A stretch of DNA of 64,000 nt from positions 124,001 to 188,000 of the forward strand of contig NZ_QGDD01000005.1 of assembly GCF_003160695.1 (NCBI RefSeq), read 5' to 3'. The translations under genes and the position numbers were made by a program. The notes beneath the pieces are model-generated. The model did no database searches. It was given only the letters and a program-made list of their open reading frames with translations, and was not told the origin of the DNA. Source of the stretch: Nocardioides silvaticus (GTDB taxonomy: Bacteria; Actinomycetota; Actinomycetes; Propionibacteriales; Nocardioidaceae). Shown here one piece after another: positions 1 through 7,175 of this stretch. Every line of letters begins with the position of its first letter. Position 1 is the first letter of the stretch.

Positions 1-1
1 C

Positions 2-508
2 CCCGATCCCGACGTCTTCGACCCGCTGCCCGACCCGCTCGGCTGGCTGTTCGCGCTCATCGGGCTGCTCGGCCTCGGCGGGTCGCTCGAGCAGCGACGG
101 CTCGGCGTCCTCCGCTTCCTCGGCGCGACCGCCTTCGTGATCTCGGCGGCGCTCGTCGTACCCGCTGCGGCCCGCTGGGTCGCCACCGACCCCTCCCTGG
201 GCTGGGCCGCCGACGTGCCGCGGTTCGCGTTCTTCGCGGTGCTCTCCTACGAGCTGAGCTCCGCCGCGCTGAAGCACCGGGCGACCGTGGCCGCCGTCGG
301 CTTCAACCTCTCGGCGCTGGCCCTGCTGTTCGTGCTGATCGCCCCGCCGCTCGCGTTCGGCGGCGGGCTCGACGGCGTCGGCGAGGCCGGGGAGGCCGCC
401 GCCCAGGCCGTCCAGCTGGTGCTGGTCGTCCTGTTCCTGGTCTACGGCAGCAAGGAGTGGGCAGGGGCCCGGCCCGCCGAGCAGACCGAGCCGGACCAGC
501 CCGGCTAA
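2..508 (+). CDS. Membrane protein, 5' end cut by the window edge
   Basis: The reading frame is open from base 2 to the TAA at 506-508, giving 168 visible residues, so the start lies to the left of the window. A methionine at 137 is available but the same frame continues upstream with a sensible hydrophobic segment (GWLFALIGLLGLG), so it is probably internal. I see about four hydrophobic segments, a small Gly/Ala-rich loop near the end, and a hydrophilic tail. No family is recognised. Its stop overlaps the end of the lipoprotein gene on the other strand by four bases, so the two genes converge with no room for a terminator between them. Confidence 0.7.
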   Translation, partial: PDPDVFDPLPDPLGWLFALIGLLGLGGSLEQRRLGVLRFLGATAFVISAALVVPAAARWVATDPSLGWAADVPRFAFFAVLSYELSSAALKHRATVAAVGFNLSALALLFVLIAPPLAFGGGLDGVGEAGEAAAQAVQLVLVVLFLVYGSKEWAGARPAEQTEPDQPG

Positions 509-1170
509 CCCAGGTTCGCGAGCACGACTCCGGCAAGGGCGGTGGCCTGCTGCTGCGGGTCACCCTGGAAGTCCACCCCGTCCTCGTACTCGAGCTGGAC
601 CTCGAAGTTGTAGGCGTCGGTGCACACCCGCAGCGTCGCCTCCAGCGGGGGCGCATCGTCGCGGTCCCACCACGCCTGGGTGGCCGGTGCCGGCAGCCCC
701 TCGACGGGGGTGACGGTCGACGCGATCGCGGTCGGCTTCGGACACTGGAACTCACCTGCGGTGAAGTCCTCGGGCGCGGTCAGGGCGAGCTCGACCTCGA
801 GCAGGTCCTCGGCCTCGAAGCTGCAGTCCTCGCTCTGCCACTCCAGGTCGCCCTCCGAGGTGCCACCGCCGCCGGGCGAGCCCGGACCGAAGGAGACCGC
901 GAAGGCGGCGCCCACCTCCTCGGCAGTGATCACCTCGCACGCGGCGGGCAGCGCCGTACCGCCCGACGTCGCGTCCGTCGTCCCGCTGCTCTCCGAGGTT
1001 CCGGACGTCTCGGGTGCCGAAGGGCTCCCGCCCGACTCGGGGTCCGACGGTGACGAGGACGGCGGTGGGGCGGCGTCGTCGGTGGTGTTGTCGCTGTCAC
1101 CGCACGAGGCGAGTGCCGGTGCGGCGAGCAGGAGGAGCACGACGAGGGCCTGACCCGAGGACGGACGCAT
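505..1170 (-). CDS. Secreted lipoprotein (DUF3558-like, uncertain)
   Basis: Predicted exported lipoprotein of 221 residues. The N-terminus MRPSSGQALVVLLLLAAPALASC is a signal peptide ending in the lipobox LASC, so the Cys near residue 23 should be acylated and the protein anchored outside the membrane. A Ser/Pro/Thr/Gly/Glu-rich linker of about 40 residues follows, then a compact domain that contains two Cys (ACEVIT and EDCSFE) that could form a disulfide. This resembles the DUF3558-type actinobacterial lipoproteins, but I cannot confirm the family. I chose the ATG at 1170 because it gives a normal signal peptide; ATG 1182 and GTG 1203 are in frame upstream. It lies after the rplI operon, behind a hairpin at 1210-1235. 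Confidence 0.8.
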   Translation of the reverse strand: MRPSSGQALVVLLLLAAPALASCGDSDNTTDDAAPPPSSSPSDPESGGSPSAPETSGTSESSGTTDATSGGTALPAACEVITAEEVGAAFAVSFGPGSPGGGGTSEGDLEWQSEDCSFEAEDLLEVELALTAPEDFTAGEFQCPKPTAIASTVTPVEGLPAPATQAWWDRDDAPPLEATLRVCTDAYNFEVQLEYEDGVDFQGDPQQQATALAGVVLANLG

Positions 1171-1209
1171 GCCCCCGATCATGCCCGACCGCCGTGCTCG
1201 CAACGACGA

Positions 1210-1235
1210 ACGGCCGGCCCCGAGGGGCCGGCCGT
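1210..1235 (-). terminator. Hairpin after rplI
   Basis: Perfect 12-bp inverted repeat (ACGGCCGGCCCC and its complement) with a 2-base gap, located just downstream of rplI on the minus strand. It is a strong GC stem but no clear T run follows it, so it is a plausible rather than classical intrinsic terminator of the rpsF-ssb-rpsR-rplI operon. Confidence 0.6.
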
Positions 1236-1253
1236 GCGTGTGCGCTGGGAGCG

Positions 1254-1700
1254 TCAGGCGGGGATCACGTTGAGCGCGACCGCCGCGGAGACCTCGTCGT
1301 GCAGCTTGATCGAGACCTGGTGGGCACCGAGGGTCTTGATCGGGTTGGCGAGCACGATGGTCCGCTTGTCGATCGACTCACCGGTCACCTCGCCGAGCGC
1401 GTCGGCGACGTCGCCGACGGTGACGGCGCCGAAGAGGCGGCCGCCCTGGCCGGCCTTGACCTTGACGTCGACCGGGCCCTGCTCGAGCTTGGCCTTGATC
1501 TCGGCGGCGTGCGCCTCGTCGCGGACCGCGCGGGCGCTGCGGGCCGACTTGATCGCGTCGGCCTGGGACTGGGCGCCCTTGGTCCACCGGATCGCGAGGC
1601 CCTGCGGCAGCAGGTAGTTGCGGCCGTAGCCGTCCTTGACCTCGATCACGTCACCGGCAGCGCCGAGACCGTCGACCTCCTGGGTCAGGATGATCTTCAT
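1254..1700 (-). CDS. rplI: 50S ribosomal protein L9
   Basis: Structural protein of the large ribosomal subunit that binds 23S rRNA near the L1 stalk base. The 148 residues start [30 protein letters not shown] in family-typical fashion: N-terminal rRNA-binding domain with the GxxGDxxxVKDGYxRNYLxPxGLA signature at residues 12-36, a charged central helix, and a C-terminal domain ending in a short hydrophobic tail. The length matches bacterial L9. The ATG is preceded by AGGAGAG. It is the last gene of the rpsF-ssb-rpsR-rplI operon, 32 bases after rpsR. Confidence 0.98.
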   Translation of the reverse strand: MKIILTQEVDGLGAAGDVIEVKDGYGRNYLLPQGLAIRWTKGAQSQADAIKSARSARAVRDEAHAAEIKAKLEQGPVDVKVKAGQGGRLFGAVTVGDVADALGEVTGESIDKRTIVLANPIKTLGAHQVSIKLHDEVSAAVALNVIPA

Positions 1701-1732
1701 TGTTGGCTCTCTCCTTCTCTACCGACGAGCGA

Positions 1733-1969
1733 TCAGCGGCCGCTGGCCGTGTAGGGCAGCAGCGCCATCTCGCGGGCGTTCTTGACCGCGATGGCGACGT
1801 CGCGCTGGTGCTGGACGCAGTTGCCGGTCACACGCCGCGCGCGGATCTTGCCGCGGTCGGAGATGAACTTCCGGAGCAGGGCGGTGTCCTTGTAGTCGAC
1901 ACCGGTCGCCTTCTCCTTGCAGAACTGGCAAACCTTCTTCTTCGGCTTGCGGATGACTGCCTTAGCCAT
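1733..1969 (-). CDS. rpsR: 30S ribosomal protein S18
   Basis: Small-subunit ribosomal protein S18 (78 residues), partner of S6 on the platform of the 30S subunit. It shows the family core [40 protein letters not shown]. It carries a CxxC (VCQFC, residues 14-18) and the later NCVQHQ motif, the arrangement of the zinc-binding form; many actinobacteria also encode a zinc-independent copy used in zinc limitation, which is not in this window. The start has a strong ribosome binding site (GAGGAGGAG). Third gene of the operon. Confidence 0.98.
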   Translation of the reverse strand: MAKAVIRKPKKKVCQFCKEKATGVDYKDTALLRKFISDRGKIRARRVTGNCVQHQRDVAIAVKNAREMALLPYTASGR

Positions 1970-2058
1970 TGTGGTGCTCCTCCTCAGAGCCCGACCGCGT
2001 CAGTCGAACGGGGTCGGAATGGTTGTTGGTTGGTGTTTCTCGAGAGTGGATCTACTGA

Positions 2059-2108
2059 TCTCGATACGCGGGTCGCGGCCTCGTTCCTCAGCCGCGCCGC
2101 TACTCGAT
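2059..2108. repeat. Dispersed repeat copy between rpsR and ssb
   Basis: Begins TCTCGATACG and ends CTACTCGAT, with a GC-rich variable middle. The same end sequences bound the tandem repeats at 5281-5508 and, inverted, the two copies at 50262-50380. It sits in the rpsR-ssb gap of a conserved ribosomal operon, where it could form a stem-loop. Confidence 0.6.
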
Positions 2109-2151
2109 CTTGCCGCTGCTTCCAACGCCTCGCAGGCTCGGCATCGGGCGC

Positions 2152-2727
2152 CTAAAACGGCGGTTCGTCGTTGCCGCCGCCCACGCCCGGCGCACCCCAC
2201 GGGTCGCCGGCGGGGGCACCGCCCTGTGCGGGTGCGCCGCCACCCTGCGCGGATGACCCGCCGCCGGGCGACGAGGCCCACGGGTCGGACGCCGGAGCGC
2301 CGCCGCCGTAGCCGCCGCCACCCTGGCCGCCGCCCTGGTTGCTGTAGCCGCCCCCACCGGAGCGGGCGGCGCGGGTGACCTTGGCCGTGGCGTACTTCAG
2401 GGACGGGCCGACTTCCTCGACCTCGATCTCGAAGACCGTGCGCTTCTCACCTTCGCGCGTCTCGTACTGCCGCGACTTCAACCGGCCCTGGACGACGACG
2501 CGCATCCCCTTCTGCAGGGACTCCGCGACGTTCTCGGCGGCCTGCCGCCACACCGAGCAGGAGAGGAACAGCGCGTCGCCGTCCTTCCACTCGTTGGTCT
2601 GGCGGTCGAAGGTGCGCGGCGTCGACGCGATCCGGAAGTTGGCCACGGCCGCACCCGACGGGGTGAAGCGCAGCTCCGGGTCGTCGACGAGGTTGCCGAC
2701 GACGGTGATGACGGTCTCGCCTGCCAT
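2152..2727 (-). CDS. ssb: Single-stranded DNA-binding protein
   Basis: SSB binds single-stranded DNA in replication, recombination and repair and recruits partners through its C-terminal tip. Of 191 residues, 1-110 form the OB-fold ([25 protein letters not shown]..., then [30 protein letters not shown]). Residues 120-180 are a Gly/Gln/Pro-rich disordered linker, and the end is DDEPPF, the acidic-hydrophobic tip that contacts other proteins. Length and layout match actinobacterial SSB. It lies between rpsF and rpsR, with a dispersed repeat copy in the gap before rpsR. Confidence 0.98.
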   Translation of the reverse strand: MAGETVITVVGNLVDDPELRFTPSGAAVANFRIASTPRTFDRQTNEWKDGDALFLSCSVWRQAAENVAESLQKGMRVVVQGRLKSRQYETREGEKRTVFEIEVEEVGPSLKYATAKVTRAARSGGGGYSNQGGGQGGGGYGGGAPASDPWASSPGGGSSAQGGGAPAQGGAPAGDPWGAPGVGGGNDEPPF

Positions 2728-2840
2728 TTCAGGTCTCCCTTAGCGTGTCTGAGTTCGGTGATGAGGAGTACGACGGCTCATCGTGTCGCGACCGTCCGAC
2801 ATTGGGTAGGTCTCGTCCACAAGTCGCGCGTCGCTCCGGG

Positions 2841-3128
2841 TCACGAACCGGGACGCAGGACCTTCGTGCGCAGGATGGCCTCGTTGAGGCCGAGCTGCCG
2901 GTCGAACTCCGCGACCGTCGCGGGCGTGGCCGTCAGGTTGATGACGGCGTAGATGCCCTCGGCGTTCTTCTTGATCTCGTACGCCATCCGACGACGGCCC
3001 CAGATGTCGACGTTGTCGACGGTGCCGCCGTCCTTGCGGACGACGTTGAGGTACTTGTCGAGCGACGGCTCGACCGTGCGCTCGTCAAGGCTGGGGTCGA
3101 GGATGACCATGACTTCGTAGGGACGCAA
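2841..3128 (-). CDS. rpsF: 30S ribosomal protein S6
   Basis: Small-subunit ribosomal protein S6, which binds S18 and 16S rRNA. The core reads [26 protein letters not shown]...[23 protein letters not shown], typical for the family. I chose the TTG at 3128 (giving [10 protein letters not shown], 95 residues), as in other actinobacterial S6 proteins; it is preceded at good spacing by GGAGGTGG. A GTG at 3140 would add four residues but overlaps that ribosome binding site. First gene of rpsF-ssb-rpsR-rplI. Confidence 0.96.
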   Translation of the reverse strand: MRPYEVMVILDPSLDERTVEPSLDKYLNVVRKDGGTVDNVDIWGRRRMAYEIKKNAEGIYAVINLTATPATVAEFDRQLGLNEAILRTKVLRPGS

Positions 3129-3292
3129 AGCGGTCTCCACCTCCTCTGGACTGGGCGGTCACGGACTCTCCGTGACAGGAGGGCTCTGCACGTGCGCACC
3201 TCCCCGGGTGGGAGCAGCGCGACGAGACAGGCTAACAACGAGGTACGGCGCGCGCCGAATCCTCGCGCCGCCTCGCCGCCGCCCTCGTGACA

Positions 3293-3730
3293 TCACCGAT
3301 GAGGGACCTCCCACGGGTGGTGGTTGACCGGACGACGGACGAGCGGGATCACCGCCGCCCGACCGGCCATGGTCGCGAGTGCGGTCGCGGCACCGATCGA
3401 GAAGCCCAGGTCCGAGGAGTCGGTGAGGAACGCGACTCCGGCGCCGACGACGGCGACCGTCACGCCCCCGGTGATCACCACCTGGGCACCCTGGCTCTCG
3501 ACCCGCCGCCCCAGCAGGTGCACCAGCGGGATGCCGACGATTGCGAACGGGATCGAGCACATCGCGGTGTACGTCGTCGCGACCACGACGGCGGCAGCCG
3601 CGATCACCGGGTCGAACGGATGGGTGGTCGCCGTGACCACGATCGCGAAGCAGATCGCGAAGCACCCGATGCTGGCGAAGTAGGCGAGGAGGTACTCCCC
3701 CGGACTCGGCGTGGCTCTCGACCTCGACAT
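3293..3730 (-). CDS. Small integral membrane protein, probable TetR target
   Basis: A 145-residue protein with four predicted transmembrane segments and a short charged N-terminus (MSRSRATPSPGEYLLAYFASIGCFAICFAIVV). No family is recognised. ATG 3730 was chosen because GGAGG lies five bases upstream; an ATG at 3775 is in frame, but it would put one 20-bp palindrome inside the coding region. The gene diverges from a TetR-family regulator and both promoters must lie in the 84-base interval that carries two palindromes of the same core, so it is probably repressed by that regulator. A transport or efflux role would fit, but nothing in the sequence proves it. Confidence 0.75.
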   Translation of the reverse strand: MSRSRATPSPGEYLLAYFASIGCFAICFAIVVTATTHPFDPVIAAAAVVVATTYTAMCSIPFAIVGIPLVHLLGRRVESQGAQVVITGGVTVAVVGAGVAFLTDSSDLGFSIGAATALATMAGRAAVIPLVRRPVNHHPWEVPHR

Positions 3731-3747
3731 CTCCGCCTCCCAGCGTC

Positions 3748-3767
3748 GTTTGAGCGATCGCTCAAAC
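3748..3767. promoter_or_regulatory. Palindromic operator 1 of the TetR divergon
   Basis: Perfect 20-bp palindrome GTTTGAGCGATCGCTCAAAC, 17 bases upstream of the membrane-protein start. It shares its core with the second site at 3784-3801, centre-to-centre distance 35 bp. Confidence 0.8.
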
Positions 3768-3783
3768 ACAATCATGCCCTATC

Positions 3784-3801
3784 CTTGAGCGATCGCTCAA
3801 G
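3784..3801. promoter_or_regulatory. Palindromic operator 2 of the TetR divergon
   Basis: Perfect 18-bp palindrome CTTGAGCGATCGCTCAAG ending 13 bases before the tetR start. It is the second copy of TTGAGCGATCGCTCAA in the divergent promoter region and most likely an autoregulatory TetR site. Confidence 0.8.
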
Positions 3802-3814
3802 TAGAGGGGGACGG

Positions 3815-4459
3815 GTGGCGGAGAGCTCGACGAAGGACCGGCTGCTCGCAGCGACCCTGACGGTGGTGGCGGAGCAGGGCATCGCGAAGGCTTCGGCTCG
3901 GACCATCGCCGCCGAGGCGGGGGTCAACCAGGCGCTGGTCTTCTACCACTTCGGGTCGATCGACGACCTGCTCGTCGCGGCCTGCGAGCACGGCGCCCGG
4001 CAGCGGGTCGAGGCGAACCGGGAGGCGATCGCCGAGGTCGCCTCCCTCCCCGAGCTCGTCACCGTGGCCCGGCGGCTGCACGAGACCGAACGGGCAGCCG
4101 GCCACGTCGCGCTGCTCGGGCAGCTGCTCGCGGGCGCGCCGTCGCACGGGCCCCTCGCCGCAGCCGTCGCCACCGGGCTCGGCCTGTGGATCGCCGAGGT
4201 CGAGTCGGTCCTGGGTCGGCTGCTCGCCGACACCGCCATTGCCGACCTCGTCGACGTCACCGGGCTCGCCCGCGCGGTCGCCGCCTCGTTCGTCGGGCTC
4301 GAGCTCTACGACGGCGTCGACGCCGCCGGGGCATCCTCCGCGCTCACCGCGCTCGAGCAGCTGGCCGGGCTGGCCGCCGTGCTCGCGGACCTCGGCCCGC
4401 TCGAGGCACGCGCCGTACGACGCCACCTCCGCCGCGCCTCGACGACCACCGCTCGGTGA
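3815..4459 (+). CDS. TetR-family transcriptional regulator
   Basis: A 214-residue TetR-type repressor. The N-terminal DNA-binding domain (about residues 5-50) reads TKDRLLAATLTVVAEQGIAKASARTIAAEAGVNQALVFYHFGSIDDLLVAA, with the helix-turn-helix ending in the family-typical YHFGS. The C-terminal ligand and dimer domain is Ala/Leu-rich and not assignable to a ligand. GTG 3815 follows AGAGGGGG at good spacing. It diverges from a small membrane protein, and the two identical palindromes between them are very likely its binding sites, giving control of both genes. Confidence 0.92.
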   Translation: MAESSTKDRLLAATLTVVAEQGIAKASARTIAAEAGVNQALVFYHFGSIDDLLVAACEHGARQRVEANREAIAEVASLPELVTVARRLHETERAAGHVALLGQLLAGAPSHGPLAAAVATGLGLWIAEVESVLGRLLADTAIADLVDVTGLARAVAASFVGLELYDGVDAAGASSALTALEQLAGLAAVLADLGPLEARAVRRHLRRASTTTAR

Positions 4460-4488
4460 CGTCGGCGGCGGTGCCTAGGGTGGACGAC

Positions 4489-5304
4489 ATGAGCGACACC
4501 ATCCGGATCGGCGCGCACGTCGAGCAGACCGACCCGATCGCCGAGGCGAAAGCGCGCAACGCGCCGCTGGTGCAGTTCTTCCTCGGCAACCCCCAGTCCT
4601 ACAAGGGCCCGGTGCTCGCCTACGAGGGCGGGCCGGAGGCCCTGCGTGCCGATGCGGAGGCGGCCGGTGTCGACCTGTACGTGCACGCGCCGTACCTCAT
4701 CAACGTCGCCACCACCAACAACCGCCAGCGGATCCCGAGCCGCAAGCTCCTCCAGCAGCACATGGACGCGGCCGCGGAGATCGGCGCCAAGGGGCTGATC
4801 GTCCACGGCGGCCACGTGCAGGACGACGACGACCCGGCCAAGGGCTTCGACAACTGGCGCAAGGCGGTCGAGGCGACCGACATCAAGGTCCCGCTGCTCA
4901 TCGAGAACACCGCCGGCGGCACCAACGCGATGACCCGCTACCTCGAGCGGATCGCCGGCGTCTGGGACGCGATCGGCGCGGCCGAGGGTGCGGACATGGT
5001 CGGGTTCTGCCTCGACACCTGTCACGCCCACGCCGGCGGCAACCCGCTGAAGACCGTCGTCGAGGACGTCCTCAAGATCACCGGCCGGATCGACCTGGTG
5101 CACTGCAACGACAGCCGCGACGCCTTCGACTCCGGCGCCGACCGGCACACGAACTTCGGCCACGGCCAGATCGACCCCGACCTGCTCGCCGCCGTCGTGC
5201 GCGACGCCGGTGCCCCGGTCGTCTGCGAGACGCCGGGGCCGGCCGAGGCGCACGTGGCCGACTTCGCGTGGCTCCGCGAGCGTCTCGATACGTCCTCGCG
5301 CTAG
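4489..5304 (+). CDS. nfo: Endonuclease IV (AP endonuclease)
   Basis: Zinc-dependent deoxyribonuclease IV that cleaves DNA 5' to abasic sites in base excision repair. The 271 residues form the TIM-barrel family, with metal ligands visible in IVHGGHV, LLIENTAGG, GFCLDTCHAHAGG, VHCNDSRDAFDSGADRHTNFGHGQI and CETPG. The length is normal. ATG 4489 was chosen because the protein then starts IRIGAHV like its relatives. Its last six codons (LDTSSR and stop) lie within the first copy of a 57-bp tandem repeat, so the C-terminus appears to have been rewritten by repeat insertion. Confidence 0.95.
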   Translation: MSDTIRIGAHVEQTDPIAEAKARNAPLVQFFLGNPQSYKGPVLAYEGGPEALRADAEAAGVDLYVHAPYLINVATTNNRQRIPSRKLLQQHMDAAAEIGAKGLIVHGGHVQDDDDPAKGFDNWRKAVEATDIKVPLLIENTAGGTNAMTRYLERIAGVWDAIGAAEGADMVGFCLDTCHAHAGGNPLKTVVEDVLKITGRIDLVHCNDSRDAFDSGADRHTNFGHGQIDPDLLAAVVRDAGAPVVCETPGPAEAHVADFAWLRERLDTSSR

Positions 5305-5508
5305 CGCGCTCGGACTACTCGACGACCAACAGCTCGGCGTCTCGATACGCCCTCGCGCCAGCGCGCTCGGACTACTCGACGACCAACAGCTCGGCGTCTC
5401 GATACGTCCTCGCGCCAGCGCGCTCGGACTACTCGACGACCAACGGCACGGCGTCTCGATACGTCCTCGCGCTAGCGCGCTCGGACTACTCGACGACCAA
5501 CAGCCGGC
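5281..5508. repeat. Four tandem 57-bp repeats
   Basis: Four head-to-tail copies start at 5281, 5338, 5395 and 5452 with an exact 57-bp period. Each runs from CGTCTCGATACG through a palindromic GC block (CGCGCTAGCGCG or CGCGCCAGCGCG) to GGACTACTCGACGACCAAC. The first copy overlaps the end of nfo. Copies differ by single bases (T/C before CCTCGCG; CTAG/CCAG in the core). The period is a multiple of three, so the array stays open as a spurious reading frame. Confidence 0.9.
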
Positions 5509-5566
5509 TACTCGACGACCAAAGCCGGCTACTCGACGACCAAAGCCGGCTACTCGACGACCAGGG
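5504..5566. repeat. Three tandem 21-bp repeats
   Basis: Three copies of a 21-bp unit beginning CCGGCTACTCGACGACCAAA, at 5504, 5525 and 5546. The unit is the right end of the 57-bp repeat, reduced and re-amplified. It ends ten bases before the stop codon of the MarR-like gene on the opposite strand. Confidence 0.9.
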
Positions 5567-5575
5567 AACGACGTT

Positions 5576-5995
5576 CTAGGCCGGCTGCCAGCCCAGGTTG
5601 GTCGCGACCCGCTCGAGGGTGACGAGCAGCTGCTCGCGCTCCTCGGGCGAGACGCCGGCGAAGGCACGGTCGTCGAGGCCGCCGAGGGTCTGCTCCTCGA
5701 CCTGCGCGGCCCGGTCGAGGCCCTGGTCGGTGAGGCGGTACTCGTTGGCCTGGTGCTCGACGAGGCCGTCCTTCATCGCCTGCTGCACGACGTTCTCGAC
5801 GGTGTCGTCGGGCGGCACGAACGGGGCCAGCCCGTCGACGAGCACGTCGTCGGCGACCGCGCCGGTCCGGAGCCGGGTCAGCACCTGCCACTGACCGGGG
5901 TCGATGCCCGCATCGGCGGCGGCCTGCGCGAACTCGTTCTGCAGCTGGGTGTCCAGGGTCCTGAGCCAGAAGCTCAGCGGTTGTGGTGCGGTCAT
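5576..5995 (-). CDS. MarR-like winged-helix protein
   Basis: A 139-residue protein with helix-rich ends and a winged-helix core: QWQVLTRLRTGAVADDVLVDGL...DDTVENVVQQAMKDGLVEHQANEYRLTDQGLDRAAQVEEQ. The TDQG turn before the last helices is typical of MarR-type regulators. The HTH is weak, so it could also be a structural relative without DNA binding. ATG 5995 was chosen as the start; an ATG at 6031 is in frame but overlaps the start of the divergent FemAB gene. Only 34 bases separate the two starts, so shared control is possible. Confidence 0.75.
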   Translation of the reverse strand: MTAPQPLSFWLRTLDTQLQNEFAQAAADAGIDPGQWQVLTRLRTGAVADDVLVDGLAPFVPPDDTVENVVQQAMKDGLVEHQANEYRLTDQGLDRAAQVEEQTLGGLDDRAFAGVSPEEREQLLVTLERVATNLGWQPA

Positions 5996-6029
5996 GAGCA
6001 GGCGGTACCCACACCGATACGCTCGAAGC

Positions 6030-7175
6030 ATGCCGAGCCTGCGCGTGATCTCCCCGGACGAGCACCGCGACTACCTCGCCACCCTCCCCTCCACGAGCTT
6101 CCTGCAGACGCCCGGCTGGGCGAAGGTGAAGGCCGAGTGGCGGGCCGAGCACCTGGCGTGGGTCGACGACCAGGACCGGATCGTCGGCGCCGCGCTTGTG
6201 CTCTACCGGCAGCTCCCCAAGCTCAAGCGCTACCTCGCCTACCTGCCCGAGGGGCCGGTGATCGACTGGTCGACCGACCGGCTCGGGGACTGGCTCGACC
6301 CGATGGTGCGCCACGTGAGGAAGCAGGGGGCGTTCGCCGTACGGATCGGGCCTCCGGTCGTCACCCGCCGCTGGTCCGCGGCCCAGATCAAGGAGGGCAT
6401 CGCCGACCCCGAGGTACGACGCCTCGGCCAGGTGCCGCCCCTCGACCGGTCCGCCGCGGGCGCCCGCGTGGTCGCCCAGCTGCACGAGCTCGGCTGGCGG
6501 CAGCAGTCGGCCGAGGGCGGCTTCGCGGCCGGACAGCCGCAGTTCGTCTACCAGGTTCCGCTGGTGCGGGTCTCGACAAGCTCGACCGCCGAGCTCGAGC
6601 CGCACACCGAGGAGTCGCTCCTCAAGGGCATGAACCAGCTCTGGCGCCGCAACATCAAGAAGGCCGACAAGGAGGGCGTCGAGGTCTCGGTCGGGACCGC
6701 GTCGGACCTCAAGGCGTTCCACGACCTCTACGTCCACACGGCCGAGCGCGACCACTTCACGCCGCGGCCGCTGCGCTACTTCGAGGTCATGTACGACGCC
6801 CTCAACGCCGACGAGCCCGACCGGCTCAAGGTGTGGCTGGCCCGGCACCAGGGTGACCTGGTCGCCGCGACGCTCGCGGTGCGGGTCGGCCGGCACTCCT
6901 GGTACTCCTACGGCGCCTCCTCCACCGAGAAGCGGGAGGTGCGCGGGTCCAACGCCGTGCAGTGGGCGATGATGCGCGACGCGCTCGCCGCCGGCGCGAC
7001 CGTCTACGACCTGCGCGGCATCACCGACACCCTCGACGCCGACGACTCCCACGTCGGGCTGATCCAGTTCAAGGTCGGCACCGGCGGCGAGGCGGTCGAG
7101 TACGCCGGCGAGTGGGACCTGCCGATCAACCGGGCGCTCTACAAGGCGTTCCAGATCTACCTGGCGCGGCGATGA
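6030..7175 (+). CDS. FemAB/FemX-family peptidyltransferase
   Basis: A 381-residue member of the FemABX family, which adds amino acids from aminoacyl-tRNA to the lipid II peptide to build the interpeptide bridge. It has two GNAT-like halves; recognisable parts are SFLQTPGWAKVKAEW at the start and WRRNIKKADKEGVEV, FHDLYVHTAERDHFTPRPLRYFEVMYDAL, WYSYGASSTEKREVRGSNAVQWAMMRDALAAGATVYDLRGI in the second half. The usual coiled-coil arm for tRNA is absent. ATG 6030 has no obvious ribosome binding site and TACGCT lies close upstream, so the message may be leaderless. The stop overlaps the next gene by ATGA, implying coupled expression. A VSTSSTAE insertion near residue 180 is encoded by a dispersed repeat. 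Confidence 0.88.
   Translation: MPSLRVISPDEHRDYLATLPSTSFLQTPGWAKVKAEWRAEHLAWVDDQDRIVGAALVLYRQLPKLKRYLAYLPEGPVIDWSTDRLGDWLDPMVRHVRKQGAFAVRIGPPVVTRRWSAAQIKEGIADPEVRRLGQVPPLDRSAAGARVVAQLHELGWRQQSAEGGFAAGQPQFVYQVPLVRVSTSSTAELEPHTEESLLKGMNQLWRRNIKKADKEGVEVSVGTASDLKAFHDLYVHTAERDHFTPRPLRYFEVMYDALNADEPDRLKVWLARHQGDLVAATLAVRVGRHSWYSYGASSTEKREVRGSNAVQWAMMRDALAAGATVYDLRGITDTLDADDSHVGLIQFKVGTGGEAVEYAGEWDLPINRALYKAFQIYLARR
6568..6590. repeat. Short dispersed repeat inside the FemAB gene
   Basis: GTCTCGACAAGCTCGACC within the coding region, giving the peptide VSTSST between the two domains of the FemAB protein. The same sequence occurs at 21297-21317 at the start of the low-complexity tail of the DUF6049 gene. 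Confidence 0.7.

Noticed and set aside
3287..3814. Extended N-terminus of the TetR protein
   Set aside because: The upstream part of the frame is antisense to the membrane-protein gene; GTG 3815 has a good ribosome binding site and the correct family N-terminus.
5268..5579. A 103-codon plus-strand reading frame across the tandem repeats
   Set aside because: It exists only because the 57-bp and 21-bp periods are multiples of three; there is no ribosome binding site and the peptide is a pure repeat product.
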